64,000 bases of DNA from Pontibacter sp. SGAir0037 (GCF_005491705.1 NZ_CP028092.1:5192879-5256878); one strand, 5' to 3'. Shown: positions 16,129-25,063, numbered from the stretch's first letter. Made by a program: numbers and translations. The notes: a model not told the origin generated them from the letters alone.

Positions 16129-18108
16129 ATGATAAAAGTATTTGTTAATAATAAACAAGTTGATACAGTCTCTGATAGTAAAGTTGCTGTTACTGTTCAA
16201 TCTAATGATTTAACGAAGCCTGATATGGTCCAGAGTAGCTATACTAATATGCTGCGACTACCAGGTACCAATAGGAACAATTCAATTTTAGAGAATTCTA
16301 ATTTGGTAACAAGTATTGCAGAGTCACCCTATAGGTTGTTAAAAGTTGAGGTGTTACATGATGGAATAGAACTACTGCCCTCTGCTATAGGCCTTCTTGA
16401 CTCTTTCGAAGAGGACTATAATCTGCAGGTATTCTCAGGGGCGGTAAACTTCTTCGAAAAGTTAGGGGATAAGTCAATACGAGATCTGAACTTAGCACGA
16501 TTCAACCACGTCCGCGACCTGGATAATGTAGCAACTAGAGGGAACCCATACCGAAACCATACTCACGGCTATATCTATGATCTGCATTATAGGGGGTTCT
16601 CTTTCAATAGAGGGAACTTAAACCCGATGCACCTGTACCCTTCGGTGTTTGTCCGTGCTATATACGCTCAGATGATGGAAGAAGCGGGGGTGAAGTGGAG
16701 CTTTGAGAACGATACCTTTAACCGGCTGTTACTTCCTTTCACCAATGGCATCCCTGTTCATAACCAGCAGTGGGTAGAAGAAAGGCAGTATAACTACTTT
16801 CTAACAGGCACCCTCACGCCCAGTATTCCGAAGCATTACGGAGAAGTGGAGATTACTCTCACCGTAAATGTAACGAAGCTGAAATCATCCAAAGTCAGTG
16901 CGCCTGCTTTTCTTCTGGTGGCGTTGAGAGACAGTGATAACTTTAACTTACAGCCGCCTGTACGTTTAGATATCTCCGCAGTAGGCCAGCAGGAAGCAAA
17001 AGGAACTATTAAAGTAAGTTCTATCTATAATTTGAATAGCATCTCTTTTGTGGTGCAGCGCGAGAACCTGGTAGCACAGAATGGCTTTTCAGATGCTGCT
17101 TGGTTCTCCTCTGCTGAAATTAAGGCCAGCTACAAAGACGAAGCCTACTACAAGTCCGACTGGAGTATTGCCGATAACTTACCGGATATTAAGCAAAAGG
17201 ACTTCTTTAAGATGGTGAACTCGTTGTTTGGATTGATGCCCAACTATGATGTATTTAGTGATATGATGATGCTCGTGCCCATGACCCAACTGGAGACCAA
17301 TAAAGCTAATGCATTGGATTGGAGTAAGAAGCTAGTGTATCCTGCTGGCAAGCAGCCTGGAATTAGTTATAGGTTTGGGAAATTTGCTCAGAAGAACTGG
17401 TTTAGATACAAAAGCGGCAGCGATGCGGATTCTTTTTTGCCAGTAGATAACAACACATTAGATTATGAAGTAACTGTCCTAGAGTTACCCGTTGCCGCCT
17501 CAGGGCAACAGCAGGGGTACGTGGATATTACCACTCTGGAAGAAGAACGAAAGGTGTTAAGTGGGTACAAGCATGTCGTAGCGAACGTGCAAGGGTTAAG
17601 CGGCCTGCAATCCCAGACAGGAGACGTAGCTTATGTGCAGGATGCTGCTTCTGGAAACAACTATACCCGCAACGAATCGCAGTACATCTTGAAGGGAGGA
17701 GCAGTATATCGACAGTCCCTGGGGAATTGGTATTATATAGATCAAGAGATAACCTATAAACCCGTAAAGACAGAGCCCCGCCTCACGCTGCACCAGCCGA
17801 ACGTGTACCAGGGTGTAACCTTAAGAGAAAAAAATGAAACACCCGGCAGAAGCATCGCTATGGCAGTGAGTACCTTTGAAGGCTTAGACTTTACCTCATT
17901 GTTAAAGACGTATTATGGCATCCTGAAGGATATCCTTTATCGTTGCAAAGGACTAACGCCCTACTTCTTACTGGCAGCCCATGAAGTGCAGAACTACGAT
18001 TGCTCTGTTCCAATCTGGTTAGATCAGTATCAGTCTTACTTCTACCTGAACTCTATTAATGAGTACACTGGAGAGGGCCCAACAGAGTGCCAGTTATGGA
18101 GGTTGTAA
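16129..18108 (+). CDS. tail-associated structural protein (659 aa)
   Basis: Directly follows the tape-measure gene (24 bp gap), where distal tail or tail-tip genes sit. The N-terminus (IKVFVNNKQVDTVSDSKVAV followed by a stretch ending SYTNMLRLPGTNRNN) matches a pattern I know from proteins encoded after the tape measure in Bacteroidota phages and prophages. It is beta-rich with no membrane segment or signal peptide. Probably a tail-tip or baseplate-hub-like component; the exact role is not proven. It is the last gene of the late block, and the next gene is on the other strand. Confidence 0.65.
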   Translation: MIKVFVNNKQVDTVSDSKVAVTVQSNDLTKPDMVQSSYTNMLRLPGTNRNNSILENSNLVTSIAESPYRLLKVEVLHDGIELLPSAIGLLDSFEEDYNLQVFSGAVNFFEKLGDKSIRDLNLARFNHVRDLDNVATRGNPYRNHTHGYIYDLHYRGFSFNRGNLNPMHLYPSVFVRAIYAQMMEEAGVKWSFENDTFNRLLLPFTNGIPVHNQQWVEERQYNYFLTGTLTPSIPKHYGEVEITLTVNVTKLKSSKVSAPAFLLVALRDSDNFNLQPPVRLDISAVGQQEAKGTIKVSSIYNLNSISFVVQRENLVAQNGFSDAAWFSSAEIKASYKDEAYYKSDWSIADNLPDIKQKDFFKMVNSLFGLMPNYDVFSDMMMLVPMTQLETNKANALDWSKKLVYPAGKQPGISYRFGKFAQKNWFRYKSGSDADSFLPVDNNTLDYEVTVLELPVAASGQQQGYVDITTLEEERKVLSGYKHVVANVQGLSGLQSQTGDVAYVQDAASGNNYTRNESQYILKGGAVYRQSLGNWYYIDQEITYKPVKTEPRLTLHQPNVYQGVTLREKNETPGRSIAMAVSTFEGLDFTSLLKTYYGILKDILYRCKGLTPYFLLAAHEVQNYDCSVPIWLDQYQSYFYLNSINEYTGEGPTECQLWRL

Positions 18109-18141
18109 TTCATTATCAACAACCTGTTGATAATGAATTAC

Positions 18142-18300
18142 CTATTTTTTCGTTTCTTCTGCCTCAACAGCATCATTACATATCATTCTGATATAACCGG
18201 CAAAGCTTACACCTTTCTTCTTTGCAAGTGCTTTTAACTTCTCGTGTAGATCCTGTTCCATCTGAAAGTTTACAGTAATTTTCTTTTGCTCCTCTGCCAT
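18142..18300 (-). CDS. ribbon-helix-helix (CopG-like) repressor, 52 aa
   Basis: I use the ATG at 18300 rather than an upstream start because a promoter -7 box lies at 18331-18338 and the family N-terminus fits. The protein has the beta-strand KITVNFQM, then two helices DLHEKLKALAKKKG and SFAGYIRMICND, the ribbon-helix-helix pattern. Such proteins bind DNA as dimers on tandem short operators. Six 11-bp motifs in the divergent region (18345-18441) are suitable targets, so it likely represses itself and perhaps the cassette at 18487. No toxin partner is beside it. Confidence 0.75.
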   Translation of the reverse strand: MAEEQKKITVNFQMEQDLHEKLKALAKKKGVSFAGYIRMICNDAVEAEETKK

Positions 18301-18330
18301 TTTAGTGGTGTTTTTATGTGTTATACGGCA

Positions 18331-18359
18331 CAAATATAAAAGCAACAATCAAACCACAA
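18331..18359 (-). promoter_or_regulatory. promoter of the RHH repressor
   Basis: On the minus strand a TTG (-33, 18359-18357), an 18-bp spacer and TATATTTG (-7, 18338-18331) match the Bacteroidota consensus. The -33 box and spacer are covered by two of the 11-bp operator motifs, which fits autorepression. Confidence 0.6.
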
Positions 18360-18441
18360 TTAAAAATATTGCAAAATAATTGTACTAATTAAAAACTAAT
18401 TGCATATTGCTTGCGTTATACAATTAAAACACAATCAAAAT
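18345..18441. repeat. three pairs of 11-bp operator motifs
   Basis: Pairs of 11-bp motifs in exact 11-bp steps: ACAATCAAACC/ACAATTAAAAA (18345, 18356), ACTAATTAAAA/ACTAATTGCAT (18384, 18395), ACAATTAAAAC/ACAATCAAAAT (18420, 18431). Located between the RHH repressor and the divergent cassette. Confidence 0.6.
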
Positions 18442-18486
18442 AAATGTTTGGTGAGATAAATTGTTAAATCATATATAGTTTAAATC

Positions 18487-18765
18487 ATGGAAAAGTTTTT
18501 ACCTGTTTCAGTTGATAAGCCAACTGTATTTATTACCTCCCAGGGAGCTAACGGCACATTTGATGTAGAACCGTTTCTTAAAACGCTTGATAACGCTGGA
18601 GCTGAAGGCATGGCCATAGAGATAGACGATATCATGCAGGACCTGACCCATTTGTATATGGATCTTGAGCCAGGCTATACTAAAGCCAGTTCACTGCTAT
18701 ATACTCTAAGAATTTTAAGAAATGCCCTTCTCACCGGTGGAGGCTTTTTAGAAATTAAACAATAA
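18487..18765 (+). CDS. cassette protein A1 (92 aa, acidic)
   Basis: A small acidic helical protein, first gene of a two-gene cassette that is duplicated at 19102. From residue 25 it aligns without gaps to the A2 protein at about 20 of 66 positions, best at the C-terminus (LRxAL-TGxG). No recognised domain. It is divergent from the RHH repressor and may be under its control. Confidence 0.65.
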   Translation: MEKFLPVSVDKPTVFITSQGANGTFDVEPFLKTLDNAGAEGMAIEIDDIMQDLTHLYMDLEPGYTKASSLLYTLRILRNALLTGGGFLEIKQ

Positions 18766-18804
18766 TAAGTAAAAGTTAATCTTTTGAGAACTTAAATTCA
18801 TTGT

Positions 18805-19086
18805 ATGCAACTAGGTATAATTGAACAAATGCAGCAACAAATTCAGCATCAGGAAGAGCTGATTAAAGAACTTGTCAAACGAGTGAATCGCTTAGAGAAA
18901 GGCCTCAGCGAATGGGTAAAGACAGGTGAGGCCTGCAAGTTAACAGGATTGCACAGAGATACACTCTACAACCTAAGAGCAGCGGATAAGGTGGCTTACA
19001 AGTTCGAGGGGAAGACAGTGCTTTACCTGAGAAGCAGCCTGCAGGAGTATAATGATACGAAACGACCAAGAAAAGTAAAAGCTTAA
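18805..19086 (+). CDS. cassette protein B1: coiled coil + HTH (93 aa)
   Basis: The N-terminal part (1-36) is a glutamine-rich coiled coil; the C-terminal part (40-85) is an excisionase/MerR-like helix-turn-helix with wing: TGEACKLTGLHRDTLYNLR and KFEGKTVLYLRSSL, ending in basic KRPRK. It is highly similar to B2 (35 of 61 positions in the HTH region). Likely a DNA-binding dimer working with the A protein of the same cassette. Confidence 0.7.
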   Translation: MQLGIIEQMQQQIQHQEELIKELVKRVNRLEKGLSEWVKTGEACKLTGLHRDTLYNLRAADKVAYKFEGKTVLYLRSSLQEYNDTKRPRKVKA

Positions 19087-19101
19087 AATAACTATACCTT
19101 T

Positions 19102-19500
19102 ATGAAAAACTCAACACAAACTCCATATGGTGGAAATCAAGAGTGGCAGCAAAGTTACGAGGCCCGAAGAGCTAACCTTTTCAAGCCTGTTGAACCAGGT
19201 TCAATGCAATATTATATAGCTCTTCAGGAAAGAGATCATATTTTCAATGTTCATCCTATTCTGAAGGTTCTGGAGATGCATGAGCCAGGTGTAATAATTA
19301 AGCAACTCGAAATTGCTCTTTCAGATTTATCAATGTATTATTTAAATGATGAAAGTGTACCGGCCAGCGCATCTCATACAGCATTGGTCTTAAAAAATTT
19401 GCGTGATGCCCTTATGACAGGGATGGGTTACTTCAGCCTTGATCCTTACTTCGAAGAGTTTAAAAATAAAGAAGGTGAGTTTGCCGGAAACGCAGCATAA
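19102..19500 (+). CDS. cassette protein A2 (132 aa)
   Basis: Paralogue of the A1 protein with an extra N-terminal extension of about 40 residues rich in Gln, Asn and aromatic residues. The shared part starts at FNVHPILKVLE. Only 15 bp separate it from B1, so the four genes appear to form one transcript. Confidence 0.65.
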   Translation: MKNSTQTPYGGNQEWQQSYEARRANLFKPVEPGSMQYYIALQERDHIFNVHPILKVLEMHEPGVIIKQLEIALSDLSMYYLNDESVPASASHTALVLKNLRDALMTGMGYFSLDPYFEEFKNKEGEFAGNAA

Positions 19501-19515
19501 GCAACATTTATTTAT

Positions 19516-19791
19516 ATGCAGAAGGTAGTAATCATTCCAGAAGTAGAGTGGGAGCAGTACCAGCAGAAGCTGATCGATTTAGAGAAGAGGCTGCAGCTGC
19601 TTGAAAACGGTCTTACAGAATATGTTGGTACAAATGAAGCTTGTCGAATTACTGGAATAGGTAGAAACGCACTTTATAATGCTAGGATAGAAAATAAAAT
19701 CGAGTGCAAATATGAAGGGCGTAAAGTCTGTTATTTACGCTCATCACTACTAGCCTACAATGAATCTAAGCGTCCCAGGAAAGGAAATTAG
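19516..19791 (+). CDS. cassette protein B2: coiled coil + HTH (91 aa)
   Basis: Paralogue of B1: a short coiled coil (8-33) then the excisionase-like HTH (TNEACRITGIGRNALYNAR, KYEGRKVCYLRSSL) and basic end KRPRK. The strong conservation of the HTH against weaker conservation of the A partners suggests a shared DNA target with changed partner specificity. Confidence 0.7.
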   Translation: MQKVVIIPEVEWEQYQQKLIDLEKRLQLLENGLTEYVGTNEACRITGIGRNALYNARIENKIECKYEGRKVCYLRSSLLAYNESKRPRKGN

Positions 19792-19794
19792 TCT

Positions 19795-19890
19795 ATGGCA
19801 GAGGTACCAGATATGAAGGAGTTTCTCCAGTTAAAGGAGCTATTCCAGCAACAGGTTACCTGCTACTTGTTTGTAAATTGTTTGCAATAA
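19795..19890 (+). pseudogene. possible truncated third B-type gene (31 codons)
   Basis: An ATG 3 bp after B2 opens a frame whose first 20 residues (MAEVPDMKEFLQLKELFQQQ) resemble the coiled-coil start of a B protein. It then runs into the arm-site repeat and stops. It may be the stub of a third cassette cut when the right end of the element formed. Weak, based on a short stretch. Confidence 0.3.
19867..19884 (+). repeat. candidate integrase arm-type site, right copy
   Basis: Exact second copy of TTGTTTGTAAATTGTTTG, 50 bp inside the right att repeat. See the left copy at 4719-4736. Confidence 0.5.
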
Positions 19891-19925
19891 AAAAAGCACT
19901 TACAAGTTTTACCCTATAAGTGCTT
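19888..19925 (-). terminator. element-supplied tRNA terminator
   Basis: AAGCACTTA (19894-19902) pairs with TAAGTGCTT (19917-19925); read on the minus strand it is followed by seven T. It sits just downstream of the restored tRNA-Ala and would replace the host terminator displaced to 4506-4544. The stems of both share AAGCACTT. Confidence 0.7.
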
Positions 19926-19933
19926 CATTATCA

Positions 19934-20008
<75 letters not shown>

Positions 20009-20020
20009 GTTTGAGTGGCA

Positions 20021-20051
20021 CAAAATTAAAACATTTTTCTGTTTAACCAAA
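20021..20051 (-). promoter_or_regulatory. promoter of tRNA-Ala
   Basis: On the minus strand TTTG (20051-20048), a 19-bp spacer and TAATTTTG (20028-20021) match the Bacteroidota consensus; transcription would start about 6 bp before the tRNA. Confidence 0.75.
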
Positions 20052-20075
20052 TCTGAACTACAGATTCTGTAAATA

Positions 20076-20105
20076 AAAAAGGCGGGACTTAAGCCCCGCC
20101 TTTTT
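20076..20105 (-). terminator. terminator of TonB-dependent receptor gene
   Basis: A-run, GGCGGG (20081-20086) paired with CCCGCC (20095-20100), T-run: a compact bidirectional terminator just after the receptor gene. Confidence 0.8.
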
Positions 20106-20126
20106 GTAAGATAGTTGTACTTCTTA

Positions 20127-23100
20127 TTAGTTGAAGATATAACGAAGGCCTAACTGTGCATACCAAGTAGTAGCAGTAGTAGTTACATCTCTGAATGGAG
20201 AGGTAGGTAATACAGTTTCTCCATTTTCTGTAATAGTTCGCATTGTAAAGCTTCTTACACCTGTAGTAGCGTTATAAGAACTGTTCAATAAGGTTTGTCC
20301 GTTGTTGAATGTTTGACGAATACCCCATCCTGAATTAATTAAGTTTCCAATGTTCATAATGTCTGCACTTAACTGTATTGTATTGCGCTTACCTCCAACA
20401 TTCATAAATAAATCTTGAAGCACTCTAACATCAAAGCGATTTAACCAAGGCATTAAAGCTCCATTACGTTCTGCATATTGGCCACGTCTAGTGCTTAGAT
20501 ATGAGTCATTGTTTATAAAGTTATCAAAAGCTTGGCGTTGTTGCTCAGCTGTAAAAATTACATTGCCGTTGCTAACAATATCAACAAAATTAAGATTAGC
20601 AGAATTATTTGGGATATACAGAAGGTCAGCATTTATACCATCATTGTTAAAGTCGTTCTGATAAGTATATGAGAAGCGTCCTTGATGAGAGCCATTATAG
20701 AATACTGAAACAGTTGTGGCTAGGTGATTAAAGTATGTTTTGCGGTAAGAGAGGCTTGCCACAATGTTATGAGGAATGGCATACTGTGAAGGGTAAAGGT
20801 TTTGCTCATTAGGACCATTCACAGCAGGGCTACCAAGCCAAGCAGACGAAGCGTTAGAACCTGGATTACCAGAAACCTCTTTAGCCGCTGTATATGTATA
20901 GTACAATGATCCATACAAACCTCTACGTGCAGGGAGAGACAAACCTACTGTACCGCTGAAAGAATATCCTTTCTCGTTTGTGTTAGTTAACACAACAGCT
21001 GTATTTGCTGCAACTGCAGTATTGTATCTTGTTGTATTAGATCCTCCAGGATAGAATTGACGATGATCATTTTCTTCATCACCTCCATAATTCATAAGGG
21101 TATTTGTTTGTAACCTATTAGCGCCAAACTGATATGCTGCATTAATGTCTGCTGTATATAATAGATCAGTTGTAGCAACTAAAGGTGTGCCAGGAATAGT
21201 ATAGTCTGCTCCCAAACTTGTTCTCCATACTTTAGGCATTTTAAACTCACGGTCTACTAAAGCAAAGCTCGTTGGCACTCCGGCATTAGGGTTTTTGATA
21301 AACACATTGGATGCACTCGCTGGAGTGTTGTTTAACCAGTAGTAAGGATCTGGATTAAACCGAATATCGCCTATCCAGCCCGCTACTGAAGCATAGCTAT
21401 TCGGTTCAACATTGTTTTGAATTACACCAGAGTTAGATGGCATGTTAGTCAACCATACAAAAGGCACACGGCCAGCAAATAAACCAGTACCACCACGAAG
21501 TTGTAGAGATCCATCGCCAAGAGCATCAAAATTGAAACCAATTCTTGGAGATAACATTACTCTTGTTTTTGGCCATGACCCTGTAGTATATTGTTTAGGG
21601 TTGCCATAAACATCAGATAATACTAGATTGTCTATAGAGGTGTTAGCTGTCAGATCGTTGATATAAACCGGCATATCAGCTCGTAAACCTAATGTAAGGT
21701 CTAATCTATTTGATACAGCATATTTGTCTTGAACATATAATCCTGCTGTTCCCAAGACAATTGGAGCGTAAGGGTCTTGGCCTTCATAAGGGTAAGTAAG
21801 ACCAAACATAATTGGAGCTACTTCATTAGCTGTTCCAGTAGTCAAGAAATCCGCAACAGAAGCATAGCGGTAATAAGAGGTACCTAAACGAATATATTGG
21901 TTGCCAAACTTTTGTGATTCGTAACTAGCTCCTGCAGTAAGTGTATGCTTACCAGCTAAGTAAGTAAGGTTGTTAATAAAGCTATAGTTGTTATTAAGAA
22001 CATCATTGCCATAAGTAAAGAGTTCATAACCAAATGTCATATAGTTTGTGCCTGTTGCACTGCCATCCCAAATATCCACCATAGGAAAAATCTCACTTGG
22101 TGATGTCCTTGTGTCTTGGATACGGCTATATGTTGCTAAGAACTGATTTGATAGGCGAGAAGAAAACGTGCTATTTAATTCTGCAGACGCTGAACGAACA
22201 ATGTTTTCAGTAAAATACATTGTGTTTTCAAATGCGATAGATTGATCGCTAACACGGTTTACAGTAGAGCGAGGGCTTGGGCCGGAACTACCGTTTACTA
22301 ACGATCCTGACTCACCTTTAACTTGATTATAACGAACTGCTAACTTATGTCTATCATTTATATTCCAGTCAATTCTAGCTAATAAGTTTGTACTCGTTCT
22401 ACCGTTGTCATTTGCATAATTCTCATATGCTCCAGGATCATATCCCCAAACATTTATTAAATGGTTACGAACTGCCTCCAGATCCGCTCTTGATGTTCTT
22501 GCAATATTTTGTTCTGGATTAGCAACACCATTATCTGAAGCCCTCCAAAGGTTAACTGCATTTGGGTTGGTGCCCTTTTCGTTAACATGCTCAGCATTAA
22601 CAAAGAAAAATAACTTATTTTTAATGATTGGGCCACCTAGGCGGAATCCATAGGTGTTGCTTGATGTTGCATCTCCTCTTTCAAGCTCAAGATCATTTAT
22701 TTTTAAGCCATTGTACTTTTGGTTTCTGTAAAAAGTGTAAGCTGAGCCTGAAAATGAATTGCTACCACTACGAGTTACAGCATTAATGCCAGCGCCAGTA
22801 AATCCACTCTGACGAACATCATATGGAGCAATATTTACTTGTACTTGTTCAATTGCATCAAGCGAAATTGGCTGAGAGTTTCCACCCGGAAGTGGGTTGG
22901 TATTTAAGCCAAACCCATTATTGAAGTTTGCTCCATCAATTTGCACGTTGTTAAAACGACCGTCACGACCAGCAAAGCCATTGCCATTCGCTTGTGGTGT
23001 AAGGCGTGTAAAGTCTGTAAGGCTTCTTGTTATAGTAGGTAATGTGTTAATTTGTTCTGTTGATACGTTAGTTGCAGCTCCTGTTCTTTGAGCATTAAAT

Positions 23101-23477
23101 ACTGCACTCTGATCTGCTGTAACTACTACTTCCTGTAGCTGACTGCCTGCATCTGATATAACAGCATCAAGGTTATATGGCCTACCTAACTGTAAATTAA
23201 TATCAGTATATCTTTGAGATTGGAAGCCTATATAGCTTACTTCTACTAAGTAAGGACCACCCACTCGCATATTTTGAATGTTAAATCGGCCTTCTGAATT
23301 AGTAGCAGTGCCATACGTAGTTCCAGAAGGTTGATGAGTAGCCCTAACTGTTGCCCCAATTAGAGCTTCTCCATTAGTACTTCTTACAGACCCGCTCAAA
23401 CTACTCGTTGTTACTTGTGCATTTACTCCTGCCAAGCAAAACAACATGAGAAGTGTTGTCAGTAAATAATTCTTCAT
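20127..23477 (-). CDS. TonB-dependent receptor, Oar-like
   Basis: Outer-membrane transporter or adhesin-like receptor energised by TonB. With the start at 23477 the protein has 1116 residues, begins with a clean signal peptide (MKNYLLTTLLMLFCLAGVNAQ), then a carboxypeptidase-regulatory-like domain (about 25-105), a plug domain (about 115-235) and a long beta-barrel ending in aromatic YIFN. The segment after the plug (GRFNNVQIDGANFNN, GFTGAGINAVTRSGSN) is typical of the Oar subgroup. The frame is open 35 codons further upstream to 23582, but that would bury the signal peptide. Substrate not deducible. Confidence 0.88.
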   Translation of the reverse strand: MKNYLLTTLLMLFCLAGVNAQVTTSSLSGSVRSTNGEALIGATVRATHQPSGTTYGTATNSEGRFNIQNMRVGGPYLVEVSYIGFQSQRYTDINLQLGRPYNLDAVISDAGSQLQEVVVTADQSAVFNAQRTGAATNVSTEQINTLPTITRSLTDFTRLTPQANGNGFAGRDGRFNNVQIDGANFNNGFGLNTNPLPGGNSQPISLDAIEQVQVNIAPYDVRQSGFTGAGINAVTRSGSNSFSGSAYTFYRNQKYNGLKINDLELERGDATSSNTYGFRLGGPIIKNKLFFFVNAEHVNEKGTNPNAVNLWRASDNGVANPEQNIARTSRADLEAVRNHLINVWGYDPGAYENYANDNGRTSTNLLARIDWNINDRHKLAVRYNQVKGESGSLVNGSSGPSPRSTVNRVSDQSIAFENTMYFTENIVRSASAELNSTFSSRLSNQFLATYSRIQDTRTSPSEIFPMVDIWDGSATGTNYMTFGYELFTYGNDVLNNNYSFINNLTYLAGKHTLTAGASYESQKFGNQYIRLGTSYYRYASVADFLTTGTANEVAPIMFGLTYPYEGQDPYAPIVLGTAGLYVQDKYAVSNRLDLTLGLRADMPVYINDLTANTSIDNLVLSDVYGNPKQYTTGSWPKTRVMLSPRIGFNFDALGDGSLQLRGGTGLFAGRVPFVWLTNMPSNSGVIQNNVEPNSYASVAGWIGDIRFNPDPYYWLNNTPASASNVFIKNPNAGVPTSFALVDREFKMPKVWRTSLGADYTIPGTPLVATTDLLYTADINAAYQFGANRLQTNTLMNYGGDEENDHRQFYPGGSNTTRYNTAVAANTAVVLTNTNEKGYSFSGTVGLSLPARRGLYGSLYYTYTAAKEVSGNPGSNASSAWLGSPAVNGPNEQNLYPSQYAIPHNIVASLSYRKTYFNHLATTVSVFYNGSHQGRFSYTYQNDFNNDGINADLLYIPNNSANLNFVDIVSNGNVIFTAEQQRQAFDNFINNDSYLSTRRGQYAERNGALMPWLNRFDVRVLQDLFMNVGGKRNTIQLSADIMNIGNLINSGWGIRQTFNNGQTLLNSSYNATTGVRSFTMRTITENGETVLPTSPFRDVTTTATTWYAQLGLRYIFN

Positions 23478-23602
23478 AAAATTTTTAGATAGGTTAGGTG
23501 TGATTTTTTGCCCCGAACTGTAAAGAACTGGAAGTACTGCGGCTGGGGTAACACGCACAGTACTAGTAAAGTTTTTCATCATGGGTATGATTGATTTTTG
23601 TG

Positions 23603-23610
23603 CAAAAGTA
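23603..23610 (-). promoter_or_regulatory. candidate -7 box of the TonB receptor gene
   Basis: TACTTTTG on the minus strand fits TAnnTTTG. No good -33 box at normal distance. It predicts a leader of about 120 nt before the start at 23477. Confidence 0.35.
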
Positions 23611-24136
23611 ATTCACCCTAAGCACATTCTCCTAATTCCAATGTTAAAAAAATATTAAAAAAAATCTTTTGCCTGAATATACTGTATTTGTTGAATAAAT
23701 CAAAAATCGAAAATATGCCCGTATAATTGTGTAGGGGTGATAATTGTGTATATTGTTTATTATTAAAATAACAAAATATTAGGTGTTGTCACTGTGAATT
23801 GTGAAATGACCTTTATAGTTATGTTTATAAGATTACCAATATATAATAATATCTTGTTTAGTGGTTTTGGGTTGTTTAAGGTGGATTTTTTATTGTGTTG
23901 TGAAAATTAAAGGCTCTTTTACTGAACAACACTAGTTGGTTAACCAGGTGCTTTGGGTGCTTCTATAATAGGTATGCATTCGGCTTACAAAACCAAAAGC
24001 ATACCTAATATAGAAGCATATAGCAAGTGTTAATTGTTTTAAGGAATGCTATAACTATAGTATTATTTCATGAAATAAGCCTGAAGGAAACGGATAAATG
24101 TCGATCAGGCTCCTCCGCTTTCAAGGCTTTTGCTGA
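23611..24136. other. long AT-rich intergenic region
   Basis: About 530 bp upstream of the receptor gene and downstream of the NlpC/P60 gene, both on the minus strand. Very AT-rich, no convincing open frame or RNA. A weak hairpin (AGCCTGA / TCAGGCT) sits near 24079-24112 after the NlpC/P60 gene. Confidence 0.5.
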
Positions 24137-24802
24137 TTATTCTGATTTAGAAAGTATATTTTTAAAATAATGAGGGCGCACAGCCTTTATAAAAATCTTC
24201 TGATAGTGATTTGAAAAGAAATTATTCTCAATAACGCCTAATGTAGTAGAGGCATGTATGAATTTAATTTCCTCGTCACTAATAACCTCGGTTATCATAC
24301 CCACATGGGTTACTTGCCTGCTGTTAGCCGATGCTCCAAAAAATACAAGGTCACCTTCTTGTAAATCTTTTACTCTTATGTTTTTGCCAAACGTACTTTG
24401 TTCTTCAGAGGTACGTGGTAATTGCACGTCTATACTCTGAAATGAAGTACATAACAAGCCGGAGCAGTCCATGCCCACCCTGGTTGTACCGCCCCATTTG
24501 TAGGGAGTTCCTGTATAAGATCGTGCAGTTTTAATCACTGTAGCAATATCTTTGTCAACGTTGCGTGGAGTAGTGGACCGACGGCGACTTTTTCTGTCTT
24601 TTGATGCAATTTTACTTTCTTTGCTTCCTCCTTTGCCACCTATCCTGCGCGCTTTTCTATCCTGGCGCTTTTGTTCAGCAATTTCGCGGGCAGACCTGTA
24701 AGGCTCGCCTTTCTTGCTGAATATAGGTTGAGAAGATTGGCAGGAGGCCATCAATAAAATCAGAAAAATGAAAAGGCTGGCAGTAGAAGCAAAAGTTTTC
24801 AC
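24137..24802 (-). CDS. NlpC/P60 family lipoprotein (C40 peptidase)
   Basis: Probable cell-wall peptidase cleaving peptide bonds in peptidoglycan. The 221-residue protein has a lipoprotein signal with lipobox MASC (Cys21), a very basic linker (about 35-80, many Lys/Arg), and the NlpC/P60 domain with the catalytic Cys113 in MDCSGL, His166 in THVGM and the third polar residue His183 in FIHAS. All catalytic residues are present. Anchored in the outer or inner membrane, facing the periplasm. Confidence 0.9.
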   Translation of the reverse strand: MKTFASTASLFIFLILLMASCQSSQPIFSKKGEPYRSAREIAEQKRQDRKARRIGGKGGSKESKIASKDRKSRRRSTTPRNVDKDIATVIKTARSYTGTPYKWGGTTRVGMDCSGLLCTSFQSIDVQLPRTSEEQSTFGKNIRVKDLQEGDLVFFGASANSRQVTHVGMITEVISDEEIKFIHASTTLGVIENNFFSNHYQKIFIKAVRPHYFKNILSKSE

Positions 24803-25063
24803 AGTAGTCGCTAAATAATATGGTAGAACATATAGTGAACTAAAGTATAGATTAGATATATATTAAAAAAATTGAATTTTAAGAAAATATTGTTAATGGG
24901 TTGGTTTATATAACTATCTATATATGTGCATACTGTACTGCTTTTGAGAAGCTTTTATTTAAGCCTATAACTTGTTCTGGAACAGGTAATGGGCTGGACA
25001 TTCAAAAATAAATTGGAACAAGCAGCTTAGTATATGAGTAGCTATGGTAACTAACCCGGCGAT

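Noticed and set aside
18142..18300. Antitoxin of a toxin-antitoxin pair
   Set aside because: The RHH protein has no toxin-like neighbour on its strand; the divergent genes are HTH cassettes. A repressor fits better.
20127..23582. Upstream start of the TonB receptor at 23582
   Set aside because: It would place 35 residues before a clear signal peptide.
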